This document shows, piece after piece, positions 36,289-46,339 of a stretch of DNA of 64,000 nucleotides; position 1 is the stretch's first letter, and each line of letters opens with the position of its first letter. Position numbers and translations under genes: made by a program. The notes beneath the pieces were generated by a model, which did no database searches, was not told where the DNA came from, and saw only the letters and a list, made by a program, of their open reading frames with translations. This DNA comes from an uncultured Halieaceae bacterium (GTDB taxonomy: Bacteria > Pseudomonadota > Gammaproteobacteria > Pseudomonadales > Halieaceae), in NCBI GenBank assembly GCA_938074045.1, contig CALJGI010000004.1:62001-126000 (forward strand). Reading direction: 5' to 3'.

Positions 36289-38100
36289 TCAGATTCTCCC
36301 CGCTCTGCGACGGTCAGTTTCTTTTAACAACCTCTTGCGCAACCGGACGCTCTGGGGGGTGACCTCAACAAGCTCATCATCTTCAATAAATTCCAGAGCT
36401 TGTTCAAGTGTATGCCGCACCGGAGAAGTCATGAGCAGGTTCTCATCGGTGCCCGACGCTCGCACATTAGTGAGCTGTTTCGCCTTGGTGGGATTAACCG
36501 TCAAATCGTTGCCACGGCTGTGCAGACCGATAATCTGTCCTTCATACACATTAACATTCGGATCGATAAATAATCGACCGCGCTCCTGTAGGCTGAAGAG
36601 AGAGTACGCCAGGGTTTTGCCGCTTACCAGTGAAATCAACACACCGTTGATCCGGCCAGCGACTTCCCCAGCGCGCACCGGCCCATAGTGATCAAAAACA
36701 TGCGTGAGGATGCCGCCACCGGAGGTCATGGTGAGAAACTGGGAACGAAACCCAATAAGTCCGCGGGCGGGGATAATAAACTCCAGTCGTACGCGACCCT
36801 TACCGTCCGGTACCATGTTTTCCAGCTCGGCCTTGCGATTGCCCAGTTCCTCCATGACCACACCCTGATGCTGGTCTTCAACATCGACCAGCAGTGCCTC
36901 GTAGGGTTCCTGTATTTCGCCATCGACTTCCCGCTGGATCACTTGCGGTCGCGAAACACCCAACTCATAGCCTTCCCGCCTCATGCTCTCAATCAGCACC
37001 GACAAATGAAGCTCCCCGCGACCAGAGACGATAAAGCGGTCGGGGCTGTCGCCAGGCTCCACGCGTAATGCCACATTGTGCACCAGCTCTTGCTCTAACC
37101 GTTCCTTCAGGTTGCGCGAAGTAACATACTTGCCCTCGCGACCAGCAAATGGGGAATCGTTGACCTGAAAGGTCATGCTTACCGTGGGTTCGTCCACGGA
37201 CAGAGCCGGCAGCCCTTGCGGTTGCTCTGGGTCACACAAGGTGTCGGAAATATTCAGGCCATCAATGCCTGTAACACATACGATATCTCCCGCCTCAGCC
37301 TCGTCAGCCACCACTCTCTCAAGTCCGAGGTATCCCATTATCTGCAGTACCCGACCACGGCGTTGCTTGCCATCGCGATCAAGCACCAGCACCTGCTGAT
37401 TGGGCACCAATACACCACGGGTGATCCGACCCACGCCAATAACACCCACGTAGCTTGAATAATCCAGTGCGCTAATCTGCATTTGTAAGGGGCCGTTGCG
37501 ATCAACTTCAGGCGGGCGCACGTGCTGCACCACTGTGCTGAACAGGGGTGACATGTCTTGCGCCATGTCTTCATGGTCAAGCCCCGCTATACCCTCCAGC
37601 GCGCTGGTATATACAACAGGGAAATCCAGTTGCTCGTCACTGGCCCCCAGGCGGTCAAAGAGGTCGAAAACCTGATCAACAACCCAGTCCGGTCGGGCCC
37701 CGGGCCGATCAACCTTGTTGACCACCACTATCGGGTTTAAGCCTTGCTCAAACGCTTTCTGGGTGACAAACCGGGTCTGTGGCATGGGTCCATCAACCGC
37801 ATCAACGAGCAGCAACACGCTGTCTACCATGGAGAGAACCCGCTCGACCTCGCCGCCGAAATCAGCGTGGCCCGGGGTATCAACAATGTTAATCCGGTAG
37901 TCACTCCAGTTGATGGCGGTATTCTTGGCCAAAATGGTGATGCCGCGTTCCCGCTCCTGGTCATTGGAGTCCATCACGCGCTCAGTATCGCGGGTGCGTC
38001 GATCCAGTGTGCCAGATTGTCGTAGCAGGCAGTCCACCAGGGTGGTTTTGCCGTGGTCGACGTGAGCAATAATCGCTATGTTGCGCAACTTATCAATCAA
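36289..38100 (-). CDS. typA: Ribosome-associated GTPase TypA/BipA
   Basis: Translational GTPase that helps ribosome assembly and stress adaptation, notably in the cold. Starting at [19 protein letters not shown], the G1 loop, [14 protein letters not shown] (G3), [10 protein letters not shown] (G4) and the C-terminal [12 protein letters not shown] segment typical of BipA are all present. The open frame begins at a TTG at 38121, but TTG 38100 gives MIDKLRNIA, equivalent to the E. coli start, and a 603-residue protein of normal size. Both starts are weak. Confidence 0.94.
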   Translation of the reverse strand: MIDKLRNIAIIAHVDHGKTTLVDCLLRQSGTLDRRTRDTERVMDSNDQERERGITILAKNTAINWSDYRINIVDTPGHADFGGEVERVLSMVDSVLLLVDAVDGPMPQTRFVTQKAFEQGLNPIVVVNKVDRPGARPDWVVDQVFDLFDRLGASDEQLDFPVVYTSALEGIAGLDHEDMAQDMSPLFSTVVQHVRPPEVDRNGPLQMQISALDYSSYVGVIGVGRITRGVLVPNQQVLVLDRDGKQRRGRVLQIMGYLGLERVVADEAEAGDIVCVTGIDGLNISDTLCDPEQPQGLPALSVDEPTVSMTFQVNDSPFAGREGKYVTSRNLKERLEQELVHNVALRVEPGDSPDRFIVSGRGELHLSVLIESMRREGYELGVSRPQVIQREVDGEIQEPYEALLVDVEDQHQGVVMEELGNRKAELENMVPDGKGRVRLEFIIPARGLIGFRSQFLTMTSGGGILTHVFDHYGPVRAGEVAGRINGVLISLVSGKTLAYSLFSLQERGRLFIDPNVNVYEGQIIGLHSRGNDLTVNPTKAKQLTNVRASGTDENLLMTSPVRHTLEQALEFIEDDELVEVTPQSVRLRKRLLKETDRRRAGRI

Positions 38101-38162
38101 GGGAGTGTTCCAGGGGAGCAAAAAGGGCGGGGATTATACACAAATGCAGCCACTACTACCGG

Positions 38163-39620
38163 CTAATGTTCAGGCTTATACACCTTTACATCCGGGAAGC
38201 CCTGCTCCGCCAGATGCCCGGCCTGAAGTCGACTCATCACCCCCTTGCCGCAATAGAGCATATAACTCTGCGAAGTATCGAGTTCCCACAGCCTTGAGTG
38301 CAGTTCATAAAAAGGGATACGGGTTACTCTTGCGCTCTTGCTGAGCAGCGGGATTTCGTCCTCCTCATCGGGGTGACGAATATCCAAGATGGTACTCTCC
38401 GCCAAAGGCACCGAGAGAACTTCTATCCCGGATGCGCAAAAATCCTGATCAGCCAATTCATCGATGGCCGTGCTCCGGGCGTTTTCTATCGCACGCTCCA
38501 GCACAGAAAAATCAAACTTGGCTTCTTCGGCGGCAATGCGGTCTGGTCGCGCCCTGGTCGTCGGGTTGACTGAAATGACGCCGCAGTATTCGGGCATGGC
38601 AGCGGCAAATTCTTCGGTGCCTATCTCCCGGGCAATATCGATGATCTCACCTTTATTAGAGGTAGCCAATGGCCGCAAAACCAGCAGATCAGTAGCGCTG
38701 TCAATAATCGATATATTTCTCAATGTCTGACTGGACACCTGAGCCACACTCTCACCGGTGACCAGAGCATCGATATCCATGCTTTTGGCGACTGCTGATC
38801 CGGCTCTCAGCATCATGCGTTTCAAGACGACACCCATCTGTGAGTTCTCGACCTTTCCAAGCAGTTCAGCGACAACTTCCTCAAAGGGCACGCTGATAAA
38901 GCGCACCCTCTGCTGACAACCGTATTTCATCCACAGGTACAAACTGACCTCCATTACGCCCAGCTCATGGTCGCGGCCGCCGAGGTTAAAAAAGCAGAAG
39001 TGGGTGGCGAGACCACGCTTCATTGTGAGGAAGCTCGACACGGTTGAGTCAAAGCCGCCGGACATCAATGACAGCACTGGATCGAGACTTCCAAGGGGAA
39101 AACCTCCCAGACCCTTGTGACGTTCACTGACCACATACAGGGTTTGGTCGCGTATTTCCAGGTTGACCACAACATCAGGGTTGCTCAGACTCACCCCGCT
39201 GGCTGCGCTGTGCTGATTGAGTCCACCGCCTACGTAACGCTCGACATCTATGGACTTGAAGTCATGCTGGCCTGCCCTTTTGCAGCGCAGCGCAAAGGTT
39301 TTCCCGGCCAGACGTCCAGCATGAATGCTCAGCGTACGCTCCAGAATGTCGTCCATATCTCCCAGCGGGAAGGCCTGCACATCGAGAAAATAGGCAATAC
39401 CCGTTACATGAGAGAGCGCGTCTACCATTTGGTCGCGGGTTGCCGCGTCCTCGCTCTTTGATTGCACGACAATTTTGTCCCACTCGCGTTTTACCTCAAC
39501 GGCGGGGTCTATCTGTTTCAAAACACGGCGGATGTTGCCCCGCAGTCGCGCGACGAATTGTCGGCGCACGGGTTTACTCTTAATAGTGATTTCAGGAAAG
39601 AACTTGACAATGAATTGCAT
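38163..39620 (-). CDS. thiI: tRNA sulfurtransferase ThiI with rhodanese domain
   Basis: Makes 4-thiouridine in tRNA and, in many bacteria, donates sulfur to thiamine. The 485-residue protein starts MQFIVKFFPEITIKS, then a THUMP domain, the PP-loop ATPase motif SGGFDSTVS near residue 185 and a C-terminal rhodanese domain with YCGKGVMSRLQ, whose Cys carries the persulfide. ATG 39620 is chosen because it reproduces the E. coli N-terminus; the frame is open to 39650. It is divergent from glnA across the nitrogen-control promoter region. Confidence 0.95.
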   Translation of the reverse strand: MQFIVKFFPEITIKSKPVRRQFVARLRGNIRRVLKQIDPAVEVKREWDKIVVQSKSEDAATRDQMVDALSHVTGIAYFLDVQAFPLGDMDDILERTLSIHAGRLAGKTFALRCKRAGQHDFKSIDVERYVGGGLNQHSAASGVSLSNPDVVVNLEIRDQTLYVVSERHKGLGGFPLGSLDPVLSLMSGGFDSTVSSFLTMKRGLATHFCFFNLGGRDHELGVMEVSLYLWMKYGCQQRVRFISVPFEEVVAELLGKVENSQMGVVLKRMMLRAGSAVAKSMDIDALVTGESVAQVSSQTLRNISIIDSATDLLVLRPLATSNKGEIIDIAREIGTEEFAAAMPEYCGVISVNPTTRARPDRIAAEEAKFDFSVLERAIENARSTAIDELADQDFCASGIEVLSVPLAESTILDIRHPDEEDEIPLLSKSARVTRIPFYELHSRLWELDTSQSYMLYCGKGVMSRLQAGHLAEQGFPDVKVYKPEH

Positions 39621-39721
39621 AACCGCGATAAGAACCGATCCGGAGAGCACGTATTATACGGACAGTACCTTGGCTTGGCAGGTCGGATTTTGCACCATTA
39701 TCAAGATTTTCCGCAGCCATA

Positions 39722-39759
39722 CGCACCAATATAGTGCAATCTAGCACCTTTTTGGTGCA
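39722..39759. promoter_or_regulatory. Tandem NtrC-binding sites (glnA enhancer)
   Basis: Two 17-bp dyads, 39722-39738 (CGCACCAATATAGTGCA) and 39743-39759 (AGCACCTTTTTGGTGCA), fit the NtrC consensus TGCACCA-N3-TGGTGCA. Their centres are 21 bp apart, two helical turns, so dimers would lie on one face of the helix. They are about 106 and 127 bp upstream of the start expected from the sigma-54 promoter at 39831, a normal enhancer distance. Confidence 0.85.
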
Positions 39760-39830
39760 ATAATTCGTTTTTCTTGCGCTTATTGAGTACAAAAGTGCCA
39801 AATTACAGCTAGTTAAGTCCGCAGGAAAGC

Positions 39831-39846
39831 TGGCACAGCTCTTGCT
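39831..39846 (+). promoter_or_regulatory. Sigma-54 promoter of glnA
   Basis: TGGCACAGCTCTTGCT is an exact match to the RpoN consensus TGGCACRNNNNTTGCW, with the -24 GG and -12 GC correctly spaced. Transcription should start near 39857, leaving a leader of about 100 nt before the glnA ATG. Together with the NtrC boxes upstream it predicts induction under nitrogen limitation. Confidence 0.93.
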
Positions 39847-39960
39847 TTACTATTGACTCACGAAAAGCTAGAAAACTTTTTCGTGCTGCCAGCTATTGGC
39901 CTGCAGCATTCATTATTAACCGGCACAGCCGATATTCACGCATCCAACGGAGGACGCAAC

Positions 39961-41367
39961 ATGTCAGAGCAAACTCTGAACCTCATCAAAGACAGCGAAG
40001 CCAGGTGGGTTGACCTCCGCTTCACCGATACCAGGGGCAAGGAACAACACGTTTCCATCCCCGCCAAAGAAGTGGATGAAGACTTCTTCGAAGGCGGCAA
40101 GATGTTTGATGGTTCGTCTATTTCTGGCTGGAAGGGCATCAATGAGTCAGACATGATCCTTATGCCAGACGATAGCTCCTCAGTACTGGACCCCTTCACC
40201 GATGAACCCACCGTGAACCTGCGCTGCGGCATCGTCGAGCCATCAACCATGCAGGGTTACGAAAGAGATCCCCGCTCCATCGCACAGCGCGCACAGGACT
40301 ACCTTGTGTCCACTGGTATCGGTGACGCAGCCTACTTCGGTCCAGAGCCTGAATTCTTTGTCTTTGACGACGTCAAATGGCACGCAGACATATCTGGAGC
40401 TGGTTATACCATCAACTCGGAAGAAGCGGCATGGTCTTCCAGCCACAGCTATGACGATGGCAATACTGGGCACCGCCCACGCGTAAAAGGCGGCTACTTT
40501 CCAGTGCCACCGGTAGATTCACTGCACGATCTGCGTGCCGCCATGTGTGGTGCCATGGATGAAATGGGCCTTGACGTGGAAGTACACCACCACGAGGTGG
40601 GTACCGCTGGCCAGTGTGAGATTGGCACCCGCTTCGAAACCCTCGTGCGCAAGGCCGATGAGGTCCAGATTCTCAAGTATTGCGTCCACAATGTAGCACA
40701 CGCCTACGGCAAAACAGCGACCTTCATGCCCAAGCCACTCGTTGGTGACAACGGCAGCGGAATGCACGTGCACCAGTCTATCGCCAAAGACGGTACCAAC
40801 ATCTTTGCCGGCGACGGCTATTCTGGCCTGTCTGAGACAGCGCTATATTACATCGGCGGAATCATCAAGCACGCCCGCGCACTGAATGCCTTCACCAACG
40901 CTTCGACCAATGCTTACAAACGCTTGGTACCGGGTTTTGAAGCACCGGTAATGCTGGCCTATTCGGCACGTAACCGTTCAGCTTCCATTCGCATACCCTA
41001 CGAGCCCAGCCCCAAGGGCAAGCGCGTTGAGGTTCGCTTCCCGGATCCGACTGCCAACCCTTATCTGGCTTTCGCTGCCATGTTGATGGCTGGCCTTGAC
41101 GGTATTCAGAACCAGATTCATCCGGGCGATGCGGCGGATAAAGATCTCTACGACTTGCCGGCCGAAGAAGCGAAGAACATTCCTACCGTCGCTTCCAGCC
41201 TCGGTCAGGCACTGGACGCGCTTGATGCAGATCGGGAATTCCTCACTGCAGGCGGTGTCTTCACCAACGACATGATCGATGCCTACATTGAGCTGAAGGC
41301 AGAAGAAATAGAGCGTCTGGACATGACCACCCACCCTGTAGAGTTTGATATGTACTACAGCGTGTAA
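39961..41367 (+). CDS. glnA: Glutamine synthetase, type I
   Basis: Assimilates ammonium by making glutamine from glutamate and ATP; a dodecamer. The 468-residue protein has the [18 protein letters not shown] region near residues 43-60, metal-ligand segments PEPEFFVFD and [13 protein letters not shown], the [10 protein letters not shown] loop and the adenylylation site DLYDLPAEE with Tyr397, so activity is probably controlled by GlnE. ATG 39961 has a GGAGG site seven bases upstream; the frame is open to 39853, which lies before the predicted transcript start. A strong terminator follows. Confidence 0.98.
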   Translation: MSEQTLNLIKDSEARWVDLRFTDTRGKEQHVSIPAKEVDEDFFEGGKMFDGSSISGWKGINESDMILMPDDSSSVLDPFTDEPTVNLRCGIVEPSTMQGYERDPRSIAQRAQDYLVSTGIGDAAYFGPEPEFFVFDDVKWHADISGAGYTINSEEAAWSSSHSYDDGNTGHRPRVKGGYFPVPPVDSLHDLRAAMCGAMDEMGLDVEVHHHEVGTAGQCEIGTRFETLVRKADEVQILKYCVHNVAHAYGKTATFMPKPLVGDNGSGMHVHQSIAKDGTNIFAGDGYSGLSETALYYIGGIIKHARALNAFTNASTNAYKRLVPGFEAPVMLAYSARNRSASIRIPYEPSPKGKRVEVRFPDPTANPYLAFAAMLMAGLDGIQNQIHPGDAADKDLYDLPAEEAKNIPTVASSLGQALDALDADREFLTAGGVFTNDMIDAYIELKAEEIERLDMTTHPVEFDMYYSV

Positions 41368-41384
41368 GTAAATACCCACTATCG

Positions 41385-41412
41385 AAACCCCGCCTCGTGC
41401 GGGGTTTTTTTT
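41385..41412 (+). terminator. Rho-independent terminator of glnA
   Basis: AAACCCCGC and GCGGGGTTT pair around a 5-nt loop (41385-41407) and are followed by a total of eight Ts (41405-41412). This separates glnA from the DUF4124 gene, although some read-through is likely in glnA-ntrBC clusters. Confidence 0.93.
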
Positions 41413-41576
41413 GCCCAGCGCTCAATCAGGCCGGAAAAGTAACGCAACTCGCTGCACGAATTCACAATTATAGGTGTCAAAACAGAGGAAGCTCAGCTGG
41501 CTACCGGACTGTAATATTTAGTTTCAGGCGGTGTGTCAGCCGCTTTTCCCTGCTAACATGACCTAAGAAATTTCGC

Positions 41577-42116
41577 ATGACACAGTTCATTATGAAATCA
41601 TTCATAGTGTTTGTTACAGCGGTGCTGCTAACGGTTTCGGTTCAGGCCCAGATCTACAAACACGTCGATGAAAATGGCAATGTCACGTTCACGGACAAAC
41701 CACCCGAGGACGCAACATTGGTCAATGTCGGGCGCACCAATATCGTGCCTCCGCCGGATATGCCGACGGCTGCCTCCGATGGCAGAGCGGGTGAAACCAC
41801 GATTGAGGAGTTGGCGCCCCCGGAACGGTATTCCGTCAATATCGTCGCCCCGATGGAAGACGCTGTCATTCCTCACGGCCCGGGGGACTTTACGGTGACA
41901 GTCACCCTTTCGCCTCAACTCTATGAAACCGACATGATGCAATTGTTTGTCGATGGTGACCCAATCGGAGAACCTCAGCAACAGACTTCGTGGGGTCTGA
42001 CCAATATCAGCCGTGGTACGCACTCCCTGGAAACACGCATTATCAACCGCCGGGGTAAGGTTAAAGGACGCTCACCGAGCGTCCGCGTGCACGTGTTCCG
42101 CCCCATAAAACAGTAA
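41577..42116 (+). CDS. DUF4124 domain protein (exported)
   Basis: A 179-residue protein with an N-terminal signal peptide (FIVFVTAVLLTVSVQAQ) and directly after it the DUF4124 motif: IYKHVDENGNVTFTDKPP. A proline-rich linker and a beta-sandwich-like C-terminal half (residues about 90-170) follow. It is expected in the periplasm; function is unknown. Genes of this family commonly sit between glnA and ntrB in pseudomonads and relatives, so a link to nitrogen stress is suggested by position only. The second ATG at 41592 is an equally possible start. Confidence 0.82.
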   Translation: MTQFIMKSFIVFVTAVLLTVSVQAQIYKHVDENGNVTFTDKPPEDATLVNVGRTNIVPPPDMPTAASDGRAGETTIEELAPPERYSVNIVAPMEDAVIPHGPGDFTVTVTLSPQLYETDMMQLFVDGDPIGEPQQQTSWGLTNISRGTHSLETRIINRRGKVKGRSPSVRVHVFRPIKQ

Positions 42117-42173
42117 AACATCTCCGTACCAACCACCCCAAAACACAAAGTCCCGCCAAAGCCACTTTCCTGC

Positions 42174-42190
42174 TGCACCATTTTGGTGCA
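42174..42190. promoter_or_regulatory. Perfect NtrC-binding site upstream of ntrB
   Basis: TGCACCATTTTGGTGCA is a perfect 17-bp palindrome identical to the NtrC consensus. It lies about 100 bp upstream of the start predicted from the sigma-54-like promoter at 42254, the expected place for an activator site. Confidence 0.9.
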
Positions 42191-42253
42191 TGATAACACT
42201 GAGATAATTCAGCAAATATTTTAAGTCGTTGTATTTTTTAGCTATTTTCTCGT

Positions 42254-42269
42254 TGGCGTCGATCTTGCA
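42254..42269 (+). promoter_or_regulatory. Sigma-54-like promoter of ntrBC
   Basis: TGGCGTCGATCTTGCA keeps TGGC and TTGCA of the RpoN consensus at the right spacing; only the AC after TGGC and the purine after it differ. Transcription would begin near 42281, 32 nt before the ntrB ATG. Combined with the NtrC box at 42174 it predicts positive autoregulation of ntrBC. Confidence 0.75.
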
Positions 42270-42312
42270 ACAGCATAGCTGTCCCGTAATCACAGGCTTG
42301 ATCCCGGTTTCC

Positions 42313-43398
42313 ATGCCCATATCTCATAAACATACGTCGCTTCTCGACCACATCAGCACTGGTTTACTGGTGGTGGACGGCAGCGGCTGCATCAGTTATC
42401 TGAACTCGGCAGCCGAAATCATGCTTCAGGTCAGCGCTGCACGGACCCTTGGGGTACCCTTGACCCAGCTTTTTACCGACGACGGCACTAATAATGAAAG
42501 CATCCGGGATATTTACGAGGCGCTGGAGAGCCGTCGGCCTTTTACTAAACGCGAGACACATCTGAATCTGAGCAGTGGCCACTCCATCGTCGTCGATTGT
42601 GCTGTCACGCCTTTCCAACCCGCTGATTATGGAGATGTAGCGGTCATTGTAGAGCTACAGCCCATCGATCGCTGGCTGCGCATCAGTCGGGAAGAGGGCA
42701 TCATCAGTGCACAGCAATCAACCCGCGCACTGCTGCGGGGCCTGGCACATGAAATAAAAAACCCCTTGGGGGGCCTGCGTGGGGCCGCCCAGTTACTGGA
42801 TCGAGACCTTAGCGACGATTCCCAGCGCGACTACACGCGCATCATTATCGAAGAAGCCGACCGCTTGCGCGGGCTGGTTGACCGCATGCTGGGACCCCGC
42901 CGCGAACTCCAGCCAAGCAGCATCAATATTCACGAAGTCTTGGAGTACGTGCGACAGTTACTGAGCGCAGAACCCGGAGTGGGTGAGCGACTCAAACGCG
43001 ATTATGACCCCAGTATCCCAGAACTGATGGGCGACCGGGAGCAATTGATTCAGGCGGTGCTCAATGTCGTCCGCAACGCCTTGCAGGCCGGAGAGGCTAT
43101 GACTCCACCGTCATCGATCACCCTGAGAACCCGCGCGGTCAGCCAGTTTTCCATTGGTGTCCATAGTTATCGGCTGGTCGTAAGAGTGGATGTCATCGAC
43201 AGCGGGCCGGGAGTACCTGAAGACCTGGCGCAGTCACTTTTCTTCCCGATGGTTTCCGGTCGGGCGGAGGGTACCGGGCTCGGGCTGTCGATCGCCCAAT
43301 CCATTCTCAACCAGCACCGTGGCCTGATCGAATTCACCAGCGAGCCGGGCAACACCGTTTTTTCATTTTACATTCCCCTGGAAGATCACCATGACTAG
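42313..43398 (+). CDS. glnL: Nitrogen regulation sensor kinase NtrB (GlnL)
   Basis: Soluble histidine kinase-phosphatase that, with PII protein, sets NtrC phosphorylation according to nitrogen status. The 361-residue protein has a PAS domain (about 8-100), the H-box LAHEIKNPLGGLRGAAQLL with His146, an N-box NVVRNALQAG and the ATP-lid GTGLGLSIAQ. ATG 42313 is chosen because the longer TTG-started frame from 42229 would begin upstream of the predicted transcript start. The 3' end overlaps ntrC by 8 nt. Confidence 0.95.
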   Translation: MPISHKHTSLLDHISTGLLVVDGSGCISYLNSAAEIMLQVSAARTLGVPLTQLFTDDGTNNESIRDIYEALESRRPFTKRETHLNLSSGHSIVVDCAVTPFQPADYGDVAVIVELQPIDRWLRISREEGIISAQQSTRALLRGLAHEIKNPLGGLRGAAQLLDRDLSDDSQRDYTRIIIEEADRLRGLVDRMLGPRRELQPSSINIHEVLEYVRQLLSAEPGVGERLKRDYDPSIPELMGDREQLIQAVLNVVRNALQAGEAMTPPSSITLRTRAVSQFSIGVHSYRLVVRVDVIDSGPGVPEDLAQSLFFPMVSGRAEGTGLGLSIAQSILNQHRGLIEFTSEPGNTVFSFYIPLEDHHD

Positions 43399-44797
43399 CC
43401 AACAGCGCGTCTGGATTGTCGATGACGACCGCTCCATTCGCTGGGTGCTGGAGAAAGCACTCGATCAGGCCAATATCCGCACCGCGAGCTTCAGTACGGC
43501 TGAAGCCATGCTGGATGAAATGGAATACGAGGTTCCGGATGCCATCATCAGCGACATCAGAATGCCGGGTATTGATGGCCTGACCCTGCTATCCCGCATC
43601 ACTGAGAAGCACCCGGATCTACCAGTGATAATCACAACCGCGCATTCGGATCTGGACAGCGCCGTGGCCTCCTACCAGGGCGGTGCATTCGAGTACCTGC
43701 CCAAACCCTTTGATATTGATGAGGTGGTCAACGTCGCCAACCGCGCGCTCGCCGTCGCACGGGAAATGGAACGTACCGCGGAACCAGCTGAGCTAGCCGA
43801 GGCGACAGATATCATCGGAGAGGCACCCGCCATGCAGGAAGTATTTCGCGCTGTCGGTCGCTTGTCGCAATCCAACATAACGGTATTGATCAACGGCGAA
43901 TCTGGAACAGGAAAAGAGCTGGTGGCGCGCGCCCTACACCGGCATAGCCCACGCAACGGCAAGTCGTTTATTGCCCTCAACATGGCGGCGATCCCAAAAG
44001 ACCTGATGGAGTCGGAACTCTTCGGTCATGAGAAGGGCGCCTTCACCGGCGCCGGTGCACAGCGCCGGGGGCGCTTCGAGCAGGCCGATGGTGGCACCTT
44101 ATTTCTGGATGAAATCGGGGACATGCCACCGGACACTCAGACCCGCCTGCTAAGGGTGCTGGCCGACGGGGAATTCTACCGGGTCGGCGGTCACATCCCA
44201 GTGAAGGTGGATGTGCGCATCATCACCGCCACCCACCAGAATCTCGAAGCACTGGTCAGCGAAAACCGTTTCAGAGAGGATCTCTACCATCGCCTGAACG
44301 TGATCAGAATACACATTCCAAGGTTGCGGGACCGGCGTGAAGATATCCCCAAGCTGATGCAACACTTTTTCAAACACGCCGCCGAAGAACTGTCGGTGGA
44401 GCCAAAAGAATTACTCCCCGCCACGGAAAAGCGGCTCTGCGGCCTGGAATGGCCCGGCAACGTGAGACAACTGGAAAACACCTGTCGCTGGCTGACTGTC
44501 ATGGCCTCGGGTCGAGAGATTCACCCCAGCGACCTGCCACCGGAACTGGAGCAGGTGGTCGCGCCGGTCGCAGATAGCCACGCTGACTGGCGACTCTCTC
44601 TGGAACGCTGGGTAGATGCCGAGTTGGAGCGCGGAAGCAGCGAAGTGTTAACTGCTACACTCCCGGAATTCGAGCGCATCATGATCAACCGCACCCTCAA
44701 TCACACCCACGGTCGCAGGCAGGAGGCTTCCAAACTGTTGGGCTGGGGACGCAATACTCTCACCCGTAAAATCCGCGATCTGGAGATCGAGGCATAA
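43391..44797 (+). CDS. glnG: Nitrogen regulator NtrC (GlnG), sigma-54 activator
   Basis: Response regulator that binds the NtrC boxes and drives sigma-54 promoters. The 468-residue protein has a receiver domain with phosphorylated Asp55 (IISDIRMPG) and Lys105 (PKPFD), an AAA+ ATPase with Walker A GESGTGKE at 169-176, the sigma-54 contact loop GAFTGA at 216-221 and LFLDEIGDM, and a Fis-type helix-turn-helix at the end (NHTHGRRQEASKLLGWGRNT region). It overlaps ntrB by 8 nt. Targets inside the window are glnA and ntrBC itself. Confidence 0.97.
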   Translation: MTSQQRVWIVDDDRSIRWVLEKALDQANIRTASFSTAEAMLDEMEYEVPDAIISDIRMPGIDGLTLLSRITEKHPDLPVIITTAHSDLDSAVASYQGGAFEYLPKPFDIDEVVNVANRALAVAREMERTAEPAELAEATDIIGEAPAMQEVFRAVGRLSQSNITVLINGESGTGKELVARALHRHSPRNGKSFIALNMAAIPKDLMESELFGHEKGAFTGAGAQRRGRFEQADGGTLFLDEIGDMPPDTQTRLLRVLADGEFYRVGGHIPVKVDVRIITATHQNLEALVSENRFREDLYHRLNVIRIHIPRLRDRREDIPKLMQHFFKHAAEELSVEPKELLPATEKRLCGLEWPGNVRQLENTCRWLTVMASGREIHPSDLPPELEQVVAPVADSHADWRLSLERWVDAELERGSSEVLTATLPEFERIMINRTLNHTHGRRQEASKLLGWGRNTLTRKIRDLEIEA

Positions 44798-44865
44798 AAG
44801 CCTGGCCCGCTCCGCGTTATCAGTATGGTAATCTGCTGAAAACTTCTTTTGGCAACTAGCTTCCG

Positions 44866-45327
44866 GTGTTCAACGTCGTTCTGTACCAACCCGAGATTCC
44901 GCCCAATACCGGCAACATCATGCGGCTCTGTGCCAACACAGGGTGTGAATTACACCTGGTCGGCCCACTGGGCTTTGATCTGGATGAGAAAAAACTACGC
45001 CGGGCCGGCCTGGACTATCGGGATTGGGCCCAGGTACAAGAACACACCGACTGGCCGGCATTCAAACTCGCACACCCCGTGATGAGGCTGCTGGCCGCCA
45101 CTACAAAGGCCAGCCAGGGGCTGGCCGAGGTAGAATTTGCGCCGGGAGACGGCCTGCTGTTCGGGCCGGAAACCAGAGGATTGCCACCAACCCTGCTGGA
45201 TGAGTTACCGCTGCATCAAAAGCTGCGCATACCCATGCAGGAGCACAGCCGCAGCCTCAATCTATCCAACTCAGTTGCCGTTGTTGTGTACGAGGCCTGG
45301 CGCCAGCATGGATACCGCCCTAGTTGA
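44866..45327 (+). CDS. trmL: tRNA (cytidine/uridine-2'-O-)-methyltransferase TrmL
   Basis: SPOUT-fold methyltransferase modifying the wobble ribose (position 34) of certain leucine tRNAs. The 153-residue protein opens [25 protein letters not shown] and has the knot motifs [11 protein letters not shown] near residues 100-110 and [20 protein letters not shown] near 124-143 (SAM-binding). The start is GTG 44866. Its stop overlaps the convergent secB by 8 nt. Confidence 0.95.
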   Translation: MFNVVLYQPEIPPNTGNIMRLCANTGCELHLVGPLGFDLDEKKLRRAGLDYRDWAQVQEHTDWPAFKLAHPVMRLLAATTKASQGLAEVEFAPGDGLLFGPETRGLPPTLLDELPLHQKLRIPMQEHSRSLNLSNSVAVVVYEAWRQHGYRPS

Positions 45328-45859
45328 TGGTTTCATCTCCGACGGCAGCTTCTTCGGCCGCCACACCTGCGGCCGCAGCATTTTGCACCTGTTCGCTAGC
45401 TTGCCGTAATGCCTCGGCATAGAGTGCGTCAAAGTTCACCGGTGCCATCATAAGCGCGGGGTAACTGCCCTTCACCACCAGGTTATCAATCGTCTCACGC
45501 GCGTAGGGGAACAAAATGTTGGGGCACACCGTGCCAAGAATGCGGCGCAGGTTTTCACCCTCTACACCGCTGATCAAAAACACACCCGCCTGATGTACCT
45601 CGCAGATAAAAGCCGTTTCATCGTTCTGCTTGGCAGTGATGGTGATCGATAAAATCACTTCAACATTGCTGTCGTCAATGCGATTGGTCTTGGTGTTCAG
45701 GTCAACATTGACAGCTGGCTGCCAGTTGGACTGAAAAATCTGTGGTGATGCCGGGGACTCAAATGAAACGTCCTTGATATAAATGCGCTGGGTCACAAAT
45801 TGCTGTTTTGGTGCTGCGTCTGCGGCTCCTGCTGCTGCGTCGACTTCTGATTCGGCCAT
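45320..45859 (-). CDS. secB: Protein-export chaperone SecB
   Basis: Tetrameric chaperone holding precursors unfolded for SecA. After a 20-residue Ala/Asp-rich N-terminus, [19 protein letters not shown] is the typical SecB start. Later YLVVKG-like and the conserved [13 protein letters not shown] segment (about residue 127) are present, and the protein ends in an Ala/Glu-rich tail. 179 residues is slightly longer than E. coli SecB because of both tails. The rhodanese gene lies 63 nt upstream on the same strand, the usual neighbour in gammaproteobacteria. Confidence 0.96.
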   Translation of the reverse strand: MAESEVDAAAGAADAAPKQQFVTQRIYIKDVSFESPASPQIFQSNWQPAVNVDLNTKTNRIDDSNVEVILSITITAKQNDETAFICEVHQAGVFLISGVEGENLRRILGTVCPNILFPYARETIDNLVVKGSYPALMMAPVNFDALYAEALRQASEQVQNAAAAGVAAEEAAVGDETIN

Positions 45860-45922
45860 AATTGTTCCTCTGATGTATGTCTTTGCCTGATGGCAAACGT
45901 ATTAAAAAAGTGTTGTCCGGAC

Positions 45923-46339
45923 CTAACGGCTAACCAGAGGCAACTGGGAACTGCCCCACTCCATCATGCCACCGGACATGCGATATATGTGTTCAAAGCC
46001 CTTGGCGCGCAACTGCTTGCCGATGCCGGAGGAATGCTGCCCCATTTTGCATACAAGGATAATGGGGCGTTCCCGATAGGGCTCCAACTCTGCTGCCCGT
46101 GCCTCGAATTTGCTGGCCGGAATATTGTGCGCGTCAACAATATGACCACTTTGAAACTCCTTGCTATCGCGCAGATCCACGATAACTGCAGACTCGGTGT
46201 TGATCAGATTGATTGCCTGCTGTGGGGAAACACTGGTGCCGGCACGTCGCGCCTCGCCATAAAAATAGAGGGCGATCAACACCAGCATGGCTGACACCAA
46301 AATCCATTCCTGAGCAAGAAACTGGAAAAACAGATCCAT
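45923..46339 (-). CDS. Membrane-anchored rhodanese-like protein
   Basis: A 138-residue protein with an N-terminal membrane helix (WILVSAMLVLIALYFYGEARR) and one rhodanese domain; the active-site loop is LVCKMGQHSSG with the catalytic Cys. It resembles YibN of enterics, which sits next to secB and gpmI as here. It probably handles sulfane sulfur at the inner membrane; a YidC-linked role has been reported for YibN. ATG 46339 is chosen over the longer frame because it puts the membrane helix at the N-terminus. Confidence 0.88.
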   Translation of the reverse strand: MDLFFQFLAQEWILVSAMLVLIALYFYGEARRAGTSVSPQQAINLINTESAVIVDLRDSKEFQSGHIVDAHNIPASKFEARAAELEPYRERPIILVCKMGQHSSGIGKQLRAKGFEHIYRMSGGMMEWGSSQLPLVSR

